Assembly: GCA_964554795.1 (NCBI GenBank)
Contig: CAZKQB010000012.1
Span: 1-64,000 of the forward strand
Reading direction: 5' to 3'
DNA from: SFHK01 sp964554795
GTDB lineage: Bacteria > Bacillota > Clostridia > Christensenellales > Aristaeellaceae
DNA length: 64,000 nt
The notes under the pieces: generated by a model
Told to the model about the DNA's origin: nothing
The model's input: the letters and a program-made list of their open reading frames with translations, nothing else
The model's database searches: none
In this document: positions 16,665-24,871 of the stretch, piece by piece
Layout: every line of letters starts with the position of its first letter
How positions within the stretch are numbered: the first letter of the stretch is position 1
Translations under genes and position numbers: made by a program

Positions 16665-17795
16665 TCAGCTCTTTATCTTCTGCTCCTTCCTTTCACTTTC
16701 CTTCGTCTTCTCCGGCGCCGTCTTAAACAGATGGATCACGCCATCGCGATTCATCTTTGCAACAACAGCCAATGCAACCGGCAGACCAAACAGGCCAACG
16801 CCGCCCATCAGAGAGCTGCCGACGACCATGGACATCAGCGTCACCAGCGGGTGAAGCCCCACCTGCTGACCAACGATCCTTGGCTCCGTCGCATTGCGGA
16901 CGATAGTAACGACAATGTAGAGCAGGAGAAGGCCCACACCATTGGCTGTGTTGCCAATGATGAAGCTGATAAGCATCCACGGAATCAGTATGCCGCCGCA
17001 ACCAAGCACTGGCAGTATATCGAACACCGAGATCAGCGCTGCCAACAGGAAAGGATTCTCGAAGCCAATCAGAAGAAAGCCGATACTCAGCTCCGTAAAG
17101 GTCATAAGCAGGATCAGGCCGTAGGATCGGATGTACTGCTTGATGGTTTTCCCGCTCTGATGAACGATCTTACGCGCCAAATCGCTGTTTCGGCAGGGGA
17201 ATTGGAGATAGATGAACTCCGTGATCGTATTCCAGTCGAACAACATAAACAGTGTGGAAACAATGCAGATGATCACGCTGATCAGCAAGGACGGCAACGA
17301 AAAAGCCGCATTGCCCGCCATGCTCAGCAGCTTGGCTGAAAGCGATGTGATGCTCGTTCCCAGCGAAGCAAACAGCTCATCTACGGAAAAATCAAGCTGT
17401 ACGTTCATCTGGATCAGCTTCTCTTCAAAGAAATCAAACAGGCTGCGCAGAGCAGGCATTAATGTTCCGCTCCATAGACTGGGAACCGTGCGCAGAAACG
17501 CAGTAGCCGCATCAATGACCCGGTCAAACAGAATCAGACCAAGAAGCGCAAACAGCAAAAGCAGCAGCACCGCTAAAGTAATTCCTGTAATCTTACGCGG
17601 AAGGTGCAGCCGCTTATTGAGAAAATCGACGATGGGTCTGAGCACCGCAGCCACCAGCGCAGCGATCAGAAAAGGCGTCAGGGCAGATAGCGCATAGCGA
17701 ATCACAAGCAGCACAAGCCCTACGACCGTGGCAAAGTATGCAAGGTTAATTAGAAAGCATTTTCGCCGGCTTACCTCCGGGGGTATCTCATTCAT
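16665..17795 (-). CDS. AI-2E family transporter (TqsA/PerM-like permease)
   Basis: Membrane protein of 376 residues with hydrophobic segments near the N terminus (CFLINLAYFATVVGLVLLVI), a soluble stretch in the middle, and a cluster of membrane segments at the C terminus including GGVGLFGLPVALAVVAKM. Members have been linked to autoinducer-2 export and to sodium/proton exchange, so the substrate is open. The start at 17795 is preferred over the ATG ten codons upstream because CGGAGAG lies 6 bases before it. It ends in a lysine-rich tail. Transcribed alone; the 220-bp gap to the DUF47 gene holds two hairpins. Confidence 0.88.
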   Translation of the reverse strand: MNEIPPEVSRRKCFLINLAYFATVVGLVLLVIRYALSALTPFLIAALVAAVLRPIVDFLNKRLHLPRKITGITLAVLLLLLFALLGLILFDRVIDAATAFLRTVPSLWSGTLMPALRSLFDFFEEKLIQMNVQLDFSVDELFASLGTSITSLSAKLLSMAGNAAFSLPSLLISVIICIVSTLFMLFDWNTITEFIYLQFPCRNSDLARKIVHQSGKTIKQYIRSYGLILLMTFTELSIGFLLIGFENPFLLAALISVFDILPVLGCGGILIPWMLISFIIGNTANGVGLLLLYIVVTIVRNATEPRIVGQQVGLHPLVTLMSMVVGSSLMGGVGLFGLPVALAVVAKMNRDGVIHLFKTAPEKTKESERKEQKIKS

Positions 17796-17828
17796 AGCAT
17801 TCTCTCCGTTTCCTTGTACATTCATGAA

Positions 17829-17851
17829 GGAAGCGTCTCATACACGCTTCC
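17829..17851. promoter_or_regulatory. Perfect 8-bp palindromic hairpin upstream of the AI-2E gene
   Basis: GGAAGCGT and ACGCTTCC enclose a 7-base spacer, 33 bases upstream of the AI-2E start on the minus strand. There is no U tract, so it may be an operator or a leader hairpin. Confidence 0.4.
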
Positions 17852-18002
17852 GGCTTCTTCAAAACAGAGTCAGTGCAGGCAAAATCTCGTCCGTGAAGCC
17901 CCGCGAGGCTCAGAACCGTCTTGAAGCATCCTCTGTGGCGCGTAATCCAACGCAAAAAGCAGCGGCCTTAAAGACAGCTTCAAAAGCTCGAATCCGCTCT
18001 GC

Positions 18003-18021
18003 AAAAAGCGGCCCGAAGGGC
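18003..18021 (-). terminator. Probable terminator of the Pit-DUF47 operon
   Basis: On the minus strand GCCC-TTC-GGGC forms a short stem followed by CGCTTTTTGC, 26 bases after the DUF47 stop codon. The stem is short but GC-rich. Confidence 0.5.
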
Positions 18022-18046
18022 TATGCTTACGCTTATCCCGGGCTCA

Positions 18047-18667
18047 TCAGGTATTCTTCATGATGACGGAACCCACGCACTCGCCAGCATGCTCGCACGT
18101 GTCGGCGCAGGCCTCCAGGCACTCGTAAATCTCACGCCAGGAGATGGTGGTCAACACATCGAACGGCTGGCGAGTCAGCTCGCGCATGGATGCAAGATAC
18201 AGCTTGTCGCATTCCTCCTCCACATCATTCAGCTCGATGATCAGCGGGCGAATCTTCTTTGACTTTTTGAAGTTTTCAAATTCGCTCATAATATCACACA
18301 AAAGCTCGCAGGCGCGAACAAGCTTTTGGGCAAACCTCACTGCGGCGGGAGTAATTCTGTGAATATCAAAAATATAGAACTTCTGCAGAATTTCCTCAAT
18401 CAGATCGGTCACATCATCCAGCTGGTGGCTGAGCATATCCAGATCCTCGCGATCCACCGGGGTAACAAAGGCCTTTGCCAGCGCTTCGTTCATCTCGTGC
18501 TTCTTTACATCTGCGCCGTGCTCAATCGCATGCATCTCATCCAGCATCTGCTGTATCTGGGTCGGATTGTAATTTTCCAGACATTCCACCAGATAGTTTG
18601 CCGCCGCTTTGGAGCTCACGGCGCATGCAGCCAGATTTTCAAAGTAGAACTTATCACCCTTAGCCAT
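18047..18667 (-). CDS. DUF47 (PhoU-like) accessory protein of the phosphate transporter
   Basis: Helical cytoplasmic protein of 206 residues, of the PhoU-like DUF47 family that is almost always encoded next to Pit-type phosphate transporters and is thought to modulate them. Typical features are NYNPTQIQQMLDEMHAIEHGADVKKHEMNEAL and HQLDDVTDLIEEIL-like heptads, here split by acidic residues that may bind metal. It begins with GAGAGGAG 10 bases before the ATG and lies 32 bases after the Pit gene, certainly in the same operon. Confidence 0.9.
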   Translation of the reverse strand: MAKGDKFYFENLAACAVSSKAAANYLVECLENYNPTQIQQMLDEMHAIEHGADVKKHEMNEALAKAFVTPVDREDLDMLSHQLDDVTDLIEEILQKFYIFDIHRITPAAVRFAQKLVRACELLCDIMSEFENFKKSKKIRPLIIELNDVEEECDKLYLASMRELTRQPFDVLTTISWREIYECLEACADTCEHAGECVGSVIMKNT

Positions 18668-18699
18668 CGTTGATATCTCCTCTCAATCGATCGTATATC

Positions 18700-19758
18700 T
18701 TAGCTAAACAACATCAGAAACAGTTTGGTTACCGCAAAACCAACGAGGCCGCATCCTGGGAATGTCAGCACCCAAGTGAGCACCATTTCCTTCACCACCC
18801 CGAAGTTGATGGCGGATACGCGCTTTACCGCGCCGACGCCCATGATCGAGGTCGTCTTGGCATGGGTAGTAGACACAGGCAAACTGAAAACCGAGCAGAA
18901 CAGCAGGGCGAGCGCCGATGCGATATCCGCCGAAAAGCCCTGATATTTCTCCAGCTTCACCATATCCATGCCTACGGACTTGATGATCTTTTTGCCACCC
19001 ATGGCCGTGCCTGCCGCCATAACCAGCGAGCAGATGATCATCAGCCAGATCGGGATGCTCACGCCGCCCGTGGGCAGCGCCTCGCCTCTGGACATGTATA
19101 CACACAGCAGAATCACGCCCATGAATTTTTGACCATCCTGCGCGCCATGCATAAATGCCATTGAGGCTGCGCCGGCAATCTGCGCGCCTCGGAAGAAGGG
19201 CTCCGTCTTTGGCCGATTCGCCCTGCGGAACAGCAGGGTTACCAGCTTGCACACCAGCCAGCCCAGGCCGAAGCCCATCGACACCGATATCACGATTCCA
19301 TAGAGCACCTTGACCCATTCGCCGCCATTCACACCTGCCAGCCCACCATGAAGCGCAATAGCGCTGCCGGTCAGGCCCGCAATCAGCGCGTGGCTCTCAC
19401 TGGTCGGAATGCCGAACAGCCACGCCAGCGTCGCCCACAGCACAATAGCAAACAGCGCCGCACTCAGGGCAACGATTGCCTGATCGGGATTCGAGCCAAA
19501 GTCCACCATTTTTGTAATCGTCTCTGCCACCGATGCATTGAGCAGCGTCATCACGAACACACCCAGAAAATTGAACACCGCCGCCATAAGAATGGCTGAT
19601 CTTGGCGACATGCAGCGTGTCGCCACGCAGGTTGCAATGGCATTGGGCGCGTCCGTCCAGCCGTTTACGAGAATTACGCCGAGAGTCAGCGTAACCGCCA
19701 TGAACAGCAGCGGGTTTGCCGTCATTTGAGACCAGAAATCCAGGATAGAATCCACCAA
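18700..19758 (-). CDS. pit: Inorganic phosphate transporter, PiT family
   Basis: Low-affinity phosphate permease driven by a cation gradient. The 352-residue protein has about ten membrane segments and both copies of the PiT signature: VNGWTDAPNAIATCVATR in the N-terminal half, and SLPVSTTHAKTTSIMGVG plus FMHGAQDGQKFMG in the C-terminal half. The start is probably the TTG at 19758, or the adjacent GTG at 19755, with GAGGAGCG a few bases upstream. It lies 67 bases downstream of a two-component system on the same strand and just before its DUF47 partner. Confidence 0.94.
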   Translation of the reverse strand: MVDSILDFWSQMTANPLLFMAVTLTLGVILVNGWTDAPNAIATCVATRCMSPRSAILMAAVFNFLGVFVMTLLNASVAETITKMVDFGSNPDQAIVALSAALFAIVLWATLAWLFGIPTSESHALIAGLTGSAIALHGGLAGVNGGEWVKVLYGIVISVSMGFGLGWLVCKLVTLLFRRANRPKTEPFFRGAQIAGAASMAFMHGAQDGQKFMGVILLCVYMSRGEALPTGGVSIPIWLMIICSLVMAAGTAMGGKKIIKSVGMDMVKLEKYQGFSADIASALALLFCSVFSLPVSTTHAKTTSIMGVGAVKRVSAINFGVVKEMVLTWVLTFPGCGLVGFAVTKLFLMLFS

Positions 19759-19825
19759 AGATCGCTCCTCTCTTTGTCTGCGGTTTTCTGTTGCACCTTG
19801 TCCCGAATCGAAGCAAGGCAGACCT

Positions 19826-20530
19826 TCAGCTGTTCATGCGGTAGCCCACGCCCAGTTCATTGGTGATGTAGTTGACAGTGCCTGGTGTTGCGCCGAACTT
19901 CTTGCGGATATTGGCCATGTTGACCTGCAGTTTCTTGATGCTGCCCTCCTGTGCGCTGCCGCCCCATATAGCCTTGATAATAGCCGAATAGGTCATCATC
20001 CTGCCGGCATTTTCTGCAAGGAAAGCAACAATATTGTATTCCGTCTGCGTTAGCTTAATTTCTTTGTTTCTGATGAAAACCTGACGCGCATCGTAATCAA
20101 TCACCAATTCGTCAATGCGGAACGTGCCGCCAAGGCCCTTATCCTCACGAGAGGTAAAGCGGCTCATACGCAGCAGCGAGCGCACTCGGGCCAATAGCTC
20201 CCCCGCGCTGAACGGCTTTGTCACATAGTCGTTTGCACCGCTGTCCAGCGCCTCTATCTTGTCGCGCTCCATAGAGCGAGCGGACAGAACCAGAATCGGC
20301 GTAAACGAGCTTTCCCGCACATGCCGAAGAAAAACCATCCCATCCTCATCCGGCAACCCCAGATCAAGGATAATCAGATCCGGCAGATAGGAAGCGTACA
20401 GCGTTTGCGCCATCATGCAGGATTCGGCGCGAATTACCTTATAGCCGGATGTTTCCAGCATGGCCGCAACGAAATTCTGAATATACGGCTCATCCTCTAC
20501 AAGCAGTATTTTGAACTTATTATTCGTCAA
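19826..20530 (-). CDS. OmpR-family response regulator, KdpE-like
   Basis: DNA-binding response regulator of 234 residues: receiver domain with the acidic pair VEDE, phosphoacceptor aspartate in LIILDLGLPDEDG, switch segment VLSARS and lysine in YVTKPF, then a winged-helix domain ending YITNELGVGYRMNS. It is closest in feel to KdpE. Start is a TTG at 20530 overlapping the last 11 bases of the kinase gene, with GAGGATACTGAGC upstream. Its target could be the adjacent Pit genes rather than a potassium pump (inference). Confidence 0.9.
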   Translation of the reverse strand: MTNNKFKILLVEDEPYIQNFVAAMLETSGYKVIRAESCMMAQTLYASYLPDLIILDLGLPDEDGMVFLRHVRESSFTPILVLSARSMERDKIEALDSGANDYVTKPFSAGELLARVRSLLRMSRFTSREDKGLGGTFRIDELVIDYDARQVFIRNKEIKLTQTEYNIVAFLAENAGRMMTYSAIIKAIWGGSAQEGSIKKLQVNMANIRKKFGATPGTVNYITNELGVGYRMNS

Positions 20531-21584
20531 GCTCAGTATCCTCCGTATCCAGCGTAAAGCGGATCACAGCTCCGCCCGTCCTGTTATTCTCCGCCTTAAT
20601 GTCTCCGCCATGGGCCTTGATAATGGTTGCGCACACGGATAGACCAATTCCGGCATTTCTCGTCTGCCGATCAGAGACCGTTTCATTCCGCTTGAAATAT
20701 CCGGTAAACAGGGTGCCCATTCTTTCCGGAGGAATGCCGCAGCCATTATCACTGATTTCAAAAATCGCCTGCTTGTTCAGCGTGAATACCCGCAGAGACA
20801 GCTCCGTCATGCCCTCTGCATGCTGCACCGCATTCTCCAGAATGTTCACAATAACCTGCTCGATCAAAATTGCATCCATCGGAATCAGAACAACCTCCTC
20901 CGGGATGTCAATCCGCACATCCTGCGCAGCATAACGCTTTTTGAATTTGAGCAGCACGGAGTCAATCAGCTCCTCCAGTACGATGGGCGTTTTGATGATC
21001 TGTACCGTGCCACTGTCAATTCGGATGATAGAGAGCAGGTTCTCTACCATGCGCACCAGCCATTCGGAATCCTCCTTGATATCAAGAATAACCTGCTCCT
21101 TCTGCGCATCCGTCATGGTTTTCCCGTGCTCCAGCAGCGCCGTGCTGGCGCCGTAAATCGTTGTCAGCGGCGTACGAAGGTCATGAGATACCGCACGAAG
21201 CAGATTGGCCCGCATGCGTTCCCTTTCCCCTTCCGCCTTCTCCATCTCGTGCAACTTCAACTTTGTCGTAAGCGCACTGGTCAGAATCGATATGACGATC
21301 ATCACAATGGCTGATGTCAGGTTGACGGAAACCTCGAAATTGAAGGCAAAGTATGGAAAGGTAAAGGCATAGTTGACTGCCACCACGCCAATAAAGGAAG
21401 CCAGTATGCCGTATGCATACCCCCTGGTCAGCAAAGAAATGAGGAACACGGCGAATACAAATACGGTGGTAATATGCTCATGAACCTCAAATACGTATTG
21501 CAAAAGGAGACTGAAACCAAAGGACAGGCAGAGCGTCGCTACGGTCATCACACTATCTCTTATGTAAGCCGGAAGCTTTTTCAT
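20520..21584 (-). CDS. Sensor histidine kinase, KdpD C-terminal-like (DUF4118 membrane domain)
   Basis: Membrane sensor kinase of 354 residues. About four closely spaced transmembrane segments (residues 8-105, KdpD-type DUF4118 layout) precede the H box RAVSHDLRTPLTTIYGA, the N box VNILENAVQHA, and the G boxes SDNGCGIPP and GIGLSVCATIIKAHGG. The large N-terminal KdpD/universal-stress part is absent. Start at 21584 is chosen because AAAGGAGCTGCACA precedes it; an ATG eight codons earlier lacks a site. First gene of the kinase-regulator-Pit-DUF47 unit. Confidence 0.9.
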   Translation of the reverse strand: MKKLPAYIRDSVMTVATLCLSFGFSLLLQYVFEVHEHITTVFVFAVFLISLLTRGYAYGILASFIGVVAVNYAFTFPYFAFNFEVSVNLTSAIVMIVISILTSALTTKLKLHEMEKAEGERERMRANLLRAVSHDLRTPLTTIYGASTALLEHGKTMTDAQKEQVILDIKEDSEWLVRMVENLLSIIRIDSGTVQIIKTPIVLEELIDSVLLKFKKRYAAQDVRIDIPEEVVLIPMDAILIEQVIVNILENAVQHAEGMTELSLRVFTLNKQAIFEISDNGCGIPPERMGTLFTGYFKRNETVSDRQTRNAGIGLSVCATIIKAHGGDIKAENNRTGGAVIRFTLDTEDTELDE

Positions 21585-21633
21585 TGTGCAGCTCCTTTCA
21601 TCCCGCATTTACCACCACTATGCATTATATAAG

Positions 21634-21663
21634 ATTATCGACTAAGGAACAGTAAATTGTCAA
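21634..21663 (-). promoter_or_regulatory. Probable promoter of the kinase-regulator-Pit operon
   Basis: On the minus strand TTGACA (21658-21663) and GATAAT (21634-21639) are separated by 18 bases. A TATAAT at 21624-21629 is an alternative -10 without a matched -35. Confidence 0.6.
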
Positions 21664-21764
21664 GAGTGACTTGACAGGCAAGAACCGTTTTCCTGCGGCA
21701 TGCCGCGCATTGTATCTGGATGCAGAATGCACGATTTGTGCTGAACCCCAATTGGAAAATGCGT

Positions 21765-21793
21765 TTGCAATGTATATGAATATGAAGTATAAT
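21765..21793 (+). promoter_or_regulatory. Promoter of the LD-carboxypeptidase gene
   Basis: TTGCAA (21765-21770) and TATAAT (21788-21793) are separated by 17 bases. A strong AAAGGAGGGACCGTC ribosome site follows, giving a very short leader. Confidence 0.78.
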
Positions 21794-21818
21794 ATAATCA
21801 CACAAAGGAGGGACCGTC

Positions 21819-22703
21819 ATGAAACTTTGCAGGGGCGATTGCATCGGTTTAGCGGCGCCCAGCCATCTTGCGACGCAAGAGGGCTACGCGCCGATCATTC
21901 AGGCACTGGAGGCACGAGGGTATCCTGTACGGACTGCGAAAAATATGTTTTCAAGCGCATGGGGCTTCGCGGCTTCGGCAAAGGAACGCGCGCAGGACAT
22001 AAACCAGCTGATCGCGGACGACGAGGTAAAGCTGATCTTCTTTGGCGGCGGAGAAGGCGGAGACGAGGTAATTCCACTAATCGACTATGCCCTAGCCGCT
22101 GTGCATCCGAAGATGTGGCTTAGCTTCAGCGATGGAACCAGTATTCTGTCTGCCATAAACCGCCGCGCGGGACTTCCGGTGCTGTATGGTCAGTCACCGG
22201 GCATGCTGGTTGAGCCCTCGGCTTACGACGCAGCCAACTTCCATGCGCATGTGGCGGAGGGATGCGTTCCCTCGCATCTGAAAAGCGGCGTCTGGCGCAC
22301 AGTGACGGGCGGAATAGCCAGTGGAACTCTTTCGGGCGGATATCTGGATAACTATGTGTTTCTTGCTGCCAGCGGGTGGATTGCACCAAAGCCGGACGAG
22401 GAATTTATTTTGGCTCTGGAGGAGCACAAAATGTTTTTCGGCATCGAGCATGTGAGCGATTCCATCGGCCGTCTGGAGCAGACACCCGTAATGCCGCATG
22501 TGCGTGGCATTCTGTTTGGACACTATTCCGACCCGATGAACGAGCACCTGTTGTTCCGTCTGAAGCTTCTGGGTGAAAAATGGGGGATTCCCGTGGCCTA
22601 TACCGACGATTTCGGTCACGGCGCAAACCACGCGATTTTCCCCTTCGGCGCGCGCGCGACGCTGGACACGGAAAACGCAGTGCTATCCTATTCCTATACG
22701 TAA
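21819..22703 (+). CDS. S66-family serine carboxypeptidase (LD-carboxypeptidase/MccF-like)
   Basis: Serine peptidase of the S66 family (294 aa), which includes LD-carboxypeptidases of murein recycling and the MccF microcin-immunity peptidases. The N-terminal GDCIGLAAPSHL, the nucleophile region LSFSDGTSI (usually GYSD.T), and the histidine region DDFGHGANHAIFPFG are visible. No signal peptide, so it acts in the cytoplasm. The exact substrate cannot be told from sequence. It stands alone between a divergent sensor kinase and the repeat array. Confidence 0.87.
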   Translation: MKLCRGDCIGLAAPSHLATQEGYAPIIQALEARGYPVRTAKNMFSSAWGFAASAKERAQDINQLIADDEVKLIFFGGGEGGDEVIPLIDYALAAVHPKMWLSFSDGTSILSAINRRAGLPVLYGQSPGMLVEPSAYDAANFHAHVAEGCVPSHLKSGVWRTVTGGIASGTLSGGYLDNYVFLAASGWIAPKPDEEFILALEEHKMFFGIEHVSDSIGRLEQTPVMPHVRGILFGHYSDPMNEHLLFRLKLLGEKWGIPVAYTDDFGHGANHAIFPFGARATLDTENAVLSYSYT

Positions 22704-22984
22704 TCCACGCAGCCGCCAAATAGGCTCTTGCACGCAGGCCTCCGCTATCCCCTTCCTAAAGCGCAGAAACCGGATGGAGAAATCGCCAAGACGCGCCTTT
22801 CAGCCTCTGTGAAGATACACAAGCCATCTGACGCAGAAAAGCCAGCCGAGCGCACTGCTGCACGCGGAGTCCTTTATTCGGATAAACGCTTTTGAAATGC
22901 GAAGCGTCAAAGTCGCACCAGCCTTCTCATGGCGCGCTGTCCAAGTTCTGTCGAGCGTTGCAGCCTGACGCAGGTACATAGGGC

Positions 22985-23384
22985 AATGCACTGCCCGCAA
23001 GAGCCCTCTCCTGCACAGGCGGAAACGATTTGCAAATATGAAGCCTTGCGGGTGCTATAATCAAACCGGACGAGGCGCAAGAGAATGCATAGCCCACACG
23101 ACTCCTCCTGCACAGGCGGAAACGATTTGCAAATATGAAGCCTTGCAGGTGCTATAATCAAACCGGACGCGGCGCAAGGGAATGCATAGTCCACACGACT
23201 CCTCCTGCACAGGCGGAAACGACTTGAAAATACGATGCCTTGCAGGTGCTATAATCAAACCGGACGAGGCGCAAGGGAATGCATACCCCACACGACTCCT
23301 CCTGCACAGGCGGAAACGATTTGCAAATATGAAGCCTTGCGGGTGCTATAATCAAACCGGACGAAACGCAAGAGAATGTGCAGC
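22985..23384. repeat. Array of four 97-bp tandem repeats, each with an extended -10 promoter element
   Basis: Four copies in exact 97-base register: the CCTGCACAGGCGGAAACGA segment recurs at 23010, 23107, 23204 and 23301. TGCTATAATCAAACCGGACG recurs with TATAAT at 23056, 23153, 23250 and 23347. The first copy is degenerate upstream and the last is cut by the ribosome site of the next gene. Copies differ by a handful of substitutions. Because 97 is not a multiple of three, the unit is not a coding repeat. The 280 bases before the array (22704-22984) show nothing recognisable. Confidence 0.92.
23344..23352 (+). promoter_or_regulatory. Extended -10 promoter nearest the SPFH gene (repeat copy 4)
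   Basis: TGCTATAAT is a perfect extended -10 (TGnTATAAT). The TTGCAA upstream would need a 20-base spacer, so the -35 is weak. Identical elements occur in the three upstream copies (TATAAT at 23056, 23153 and 23250), giving four potential start points reading into the same gene. Confidence 0.65.
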
Positions 23385-23412
23385 TCGTAAAAGGCAAAAG
23401 GAGGCTATCGAT

Positions 23413-24258
23413 ATGACGGCAACGGATCGAATCATTCGTTACAACGGCGACATGGAAACTCTCGCATGGAAGTACCCATCTCAAAGGCTTATGACCTCCA
23501 TGAGCGTGATGGTAAACCAATCGCAGGAAGCTGTGCTGTACGCAGGCGGCAAAGCATGGGATTGCCTGGAGGCGGGCCTTCACGAGCTTTCTCTTCACAA
23601 GCTCCCGCTTTTCAGCAAATACAAGCCGCTGCCCGCAGATGGATTGACCCCCTTCACGGCGGAAATCTGGTATGTGAACAAGGCGGCGACGCTGAAGCCT
23701 CGCTGGGGCACGAGCTCCCCCATTCAGGTGCAGGATCCGAAGCTTGGCCTATGCAGTGTTCGTGCGAACGGTCAGTTCGGCGTTCAGATTGCGGACAGCG
23801 GCATTTTCCTCACCCGTCTGGTCGGCACCCTGCCATCCTTTACCATTCAGGATGTCACTCGCTATCTTCAGGGCATCTATACCACGGAAATCAAATCCGC
23901 CATCGCATCCTACATCGTGCGGCGTTCCGTCAGCGTGTTGGAAATCAACGCCTATTTAAAGGAGCTGTCCCAATTCGTTCGCGGCGAACTGAACCTGCGC
24001 ACGCAGGAATTCGGAATTCAGGTAATTTCCTTTGAGGTGAACGCCATCAGCGTGGATGAGACCAAGCTGGAGCCCGCGCCGACGACTTCTCTCGATTTCT
24101 GCTCTGCCTGCGGCGCACAGCTTTCTCCGAGTGCTTCCTTCTGCTCCGGCTGCGGAAAGCGCATCAGCCGGTGCAGCCGGTGCGGCGCGCTTCTGCCCGC
24201 ATCGGACGCAAGCTATTGTCATCATTGCGGCAATCATTTGCCGATTCAGGAGGGATAA
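23413..24258 (+). CDS. SPFH-domain protein with C-terminal double zinc ribbon (YdjI-like)
   Basis: Cytoplasmic protein of 281 residues. Residues 1-225 form an SPFH/band-7-type domain of the 'virion core protein'/YdjI group (SQEAVLYAGGKAWDCLEAGLHEL, YNKAATLKPRWGTSSPI-like region, VQDPKLGLCSVRANGQFGVQI, LKELSQFVRGELNLRTQEFGIQV). A tail follows with four CxxC pairs (CSAC, CSGC, CSRC, CHHC), two stacked zinc ribbons. In Bacillus, YdjI works with PspA in envelope stress; no PspA is seen here. The start at 23413 is fixed by AAAAGGAGG. The longer upstream reading runs through the repeat array. First gene of a three-gene unit. Confidence 0.82.
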   Translation: MTATDRIIRYNGDMETLAWKYPSQRLMTSMSVMVNQSQEAVLYAGGKAWDCLEAGLHELSLHKLPLFSKYKPLPADGLTPFTAEIWYVNKAATLKPRWGTSSPIQVQDPKLGLCSVRANGQFGVQIADSGIFLTRLVGTLPSFTIQDVTRYLQGIYTTEIKSAIASYIVRRSVSVLEINAYLKELSQFVRGELNLRTQEFGIQVISFEVNAISVDETKLEPAPTTSLDFCSACGAQLSPSASFCSGCGKRISRCSRCGALLPASDASYCHHCGNHLPIQEG

Positions 24259-24261
24259 TTC

Positions 24262-24822
24262 ATGAAATCAAGTACCGCTACCGGATTGGGCCAGGCTAAA
24301 AACGTTGGTTTGAAAATTCTTGGATGGGTTCTCGTCTTTTTCTCCGCCATATTTCTGATTAACTCCGCCGCTCAATCTGGTTCCCGAGGCGACGAAGACT
24401 TATGCGCTGGGATGCTCATTGCAGGCATTCTCTTGCTCGGAGGCGGCGTCTACTGTTTATACTGCCATCGCCGTTCAGCCCGCCTGCTGGCAGACTTCCG
24501 GAAATACAATGCCATTCTGGCAAACGACCCTGTGAAGACGATCTACCGCATCGCGGAAATCACGGGCGAAACGTCCGAAACCGTCCGCCAAAATGTAAAC
24601 CGCATGATCCAGAAAAGCTTCTTCGTGAATGCCTACATCGACCAGAGCGGCAAAATCGTACTGGCCGAAAGAAGCAAAATGAACGAGGTGGTTGGCAACA
24701 ACGATGACCGGACAGATTTCGTTACCGTCACCTGTCCCAGCTGCGGCGGCGTGAACCGTTTGGCAAAGGGCCAGGTTGGCAAGTGCGAATTCTGCGGCGC
24801 GTACATCGGCAACAAAATCTGA
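24262..24822 (+). CDS. Membrane protein with C-terminal zinc ribbon, function unknown
   Basis: Not a family I can name (186 aa). Two hydrophobic segments (about residues 17-35 and 48-66, the second LCAGMLIAGILLLGGGVYCLY) form a hairpin. A cytoplasmic region follows that looks like a small winged-helix fold (DPVKTIYRIAEITGETSETVRQNVNRMI), then a zinc ribbon with CPSC and CEFC near the end. The start lies 3 bases after the SPFH stop with GGAGGG inside that gene, so they are translationally linked. It resembles the zinc-ribbon membrane partners found next to YdjI-like genes. Confidence 0.75.
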   Translation: MKSSTATGLGQAKNVGLKILGWVLVFFSAIFLINSAAQSGSRGDEDLCAGMLIAGILLLGGGVYCLYCHRRSARLLADFRKYNAILANDPVKTIYRIAEITGETSETVRQNVNRMIQKSFFVNAYIDQSGKIVLAERSKMNEVVGNNDDRTDFVTVTCPSCGGVNRLAKGQVGKCEFCGAYIGNKI

Positions 24823-24871
24823 CGTCCCCCATTTCCCTTTGATCCCTTCGACAGAATATGGAGGTGTACCC

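Noticed and set aside
22985..23384. CRISPR array
   Set aside because: Units are directly abutting 97-bp copies with no unique spacers and no cas genes in the window.
22907..23598. Minus-strand reading frames with a repeated Cys/Phe-rich peptide across the 97-bp repeats
   Set aside because: The 97-base period shifts frame at each copy, so no single frame carries the repeat. No ribosome sites are present, and the frames run antisense into the SPFH gene.
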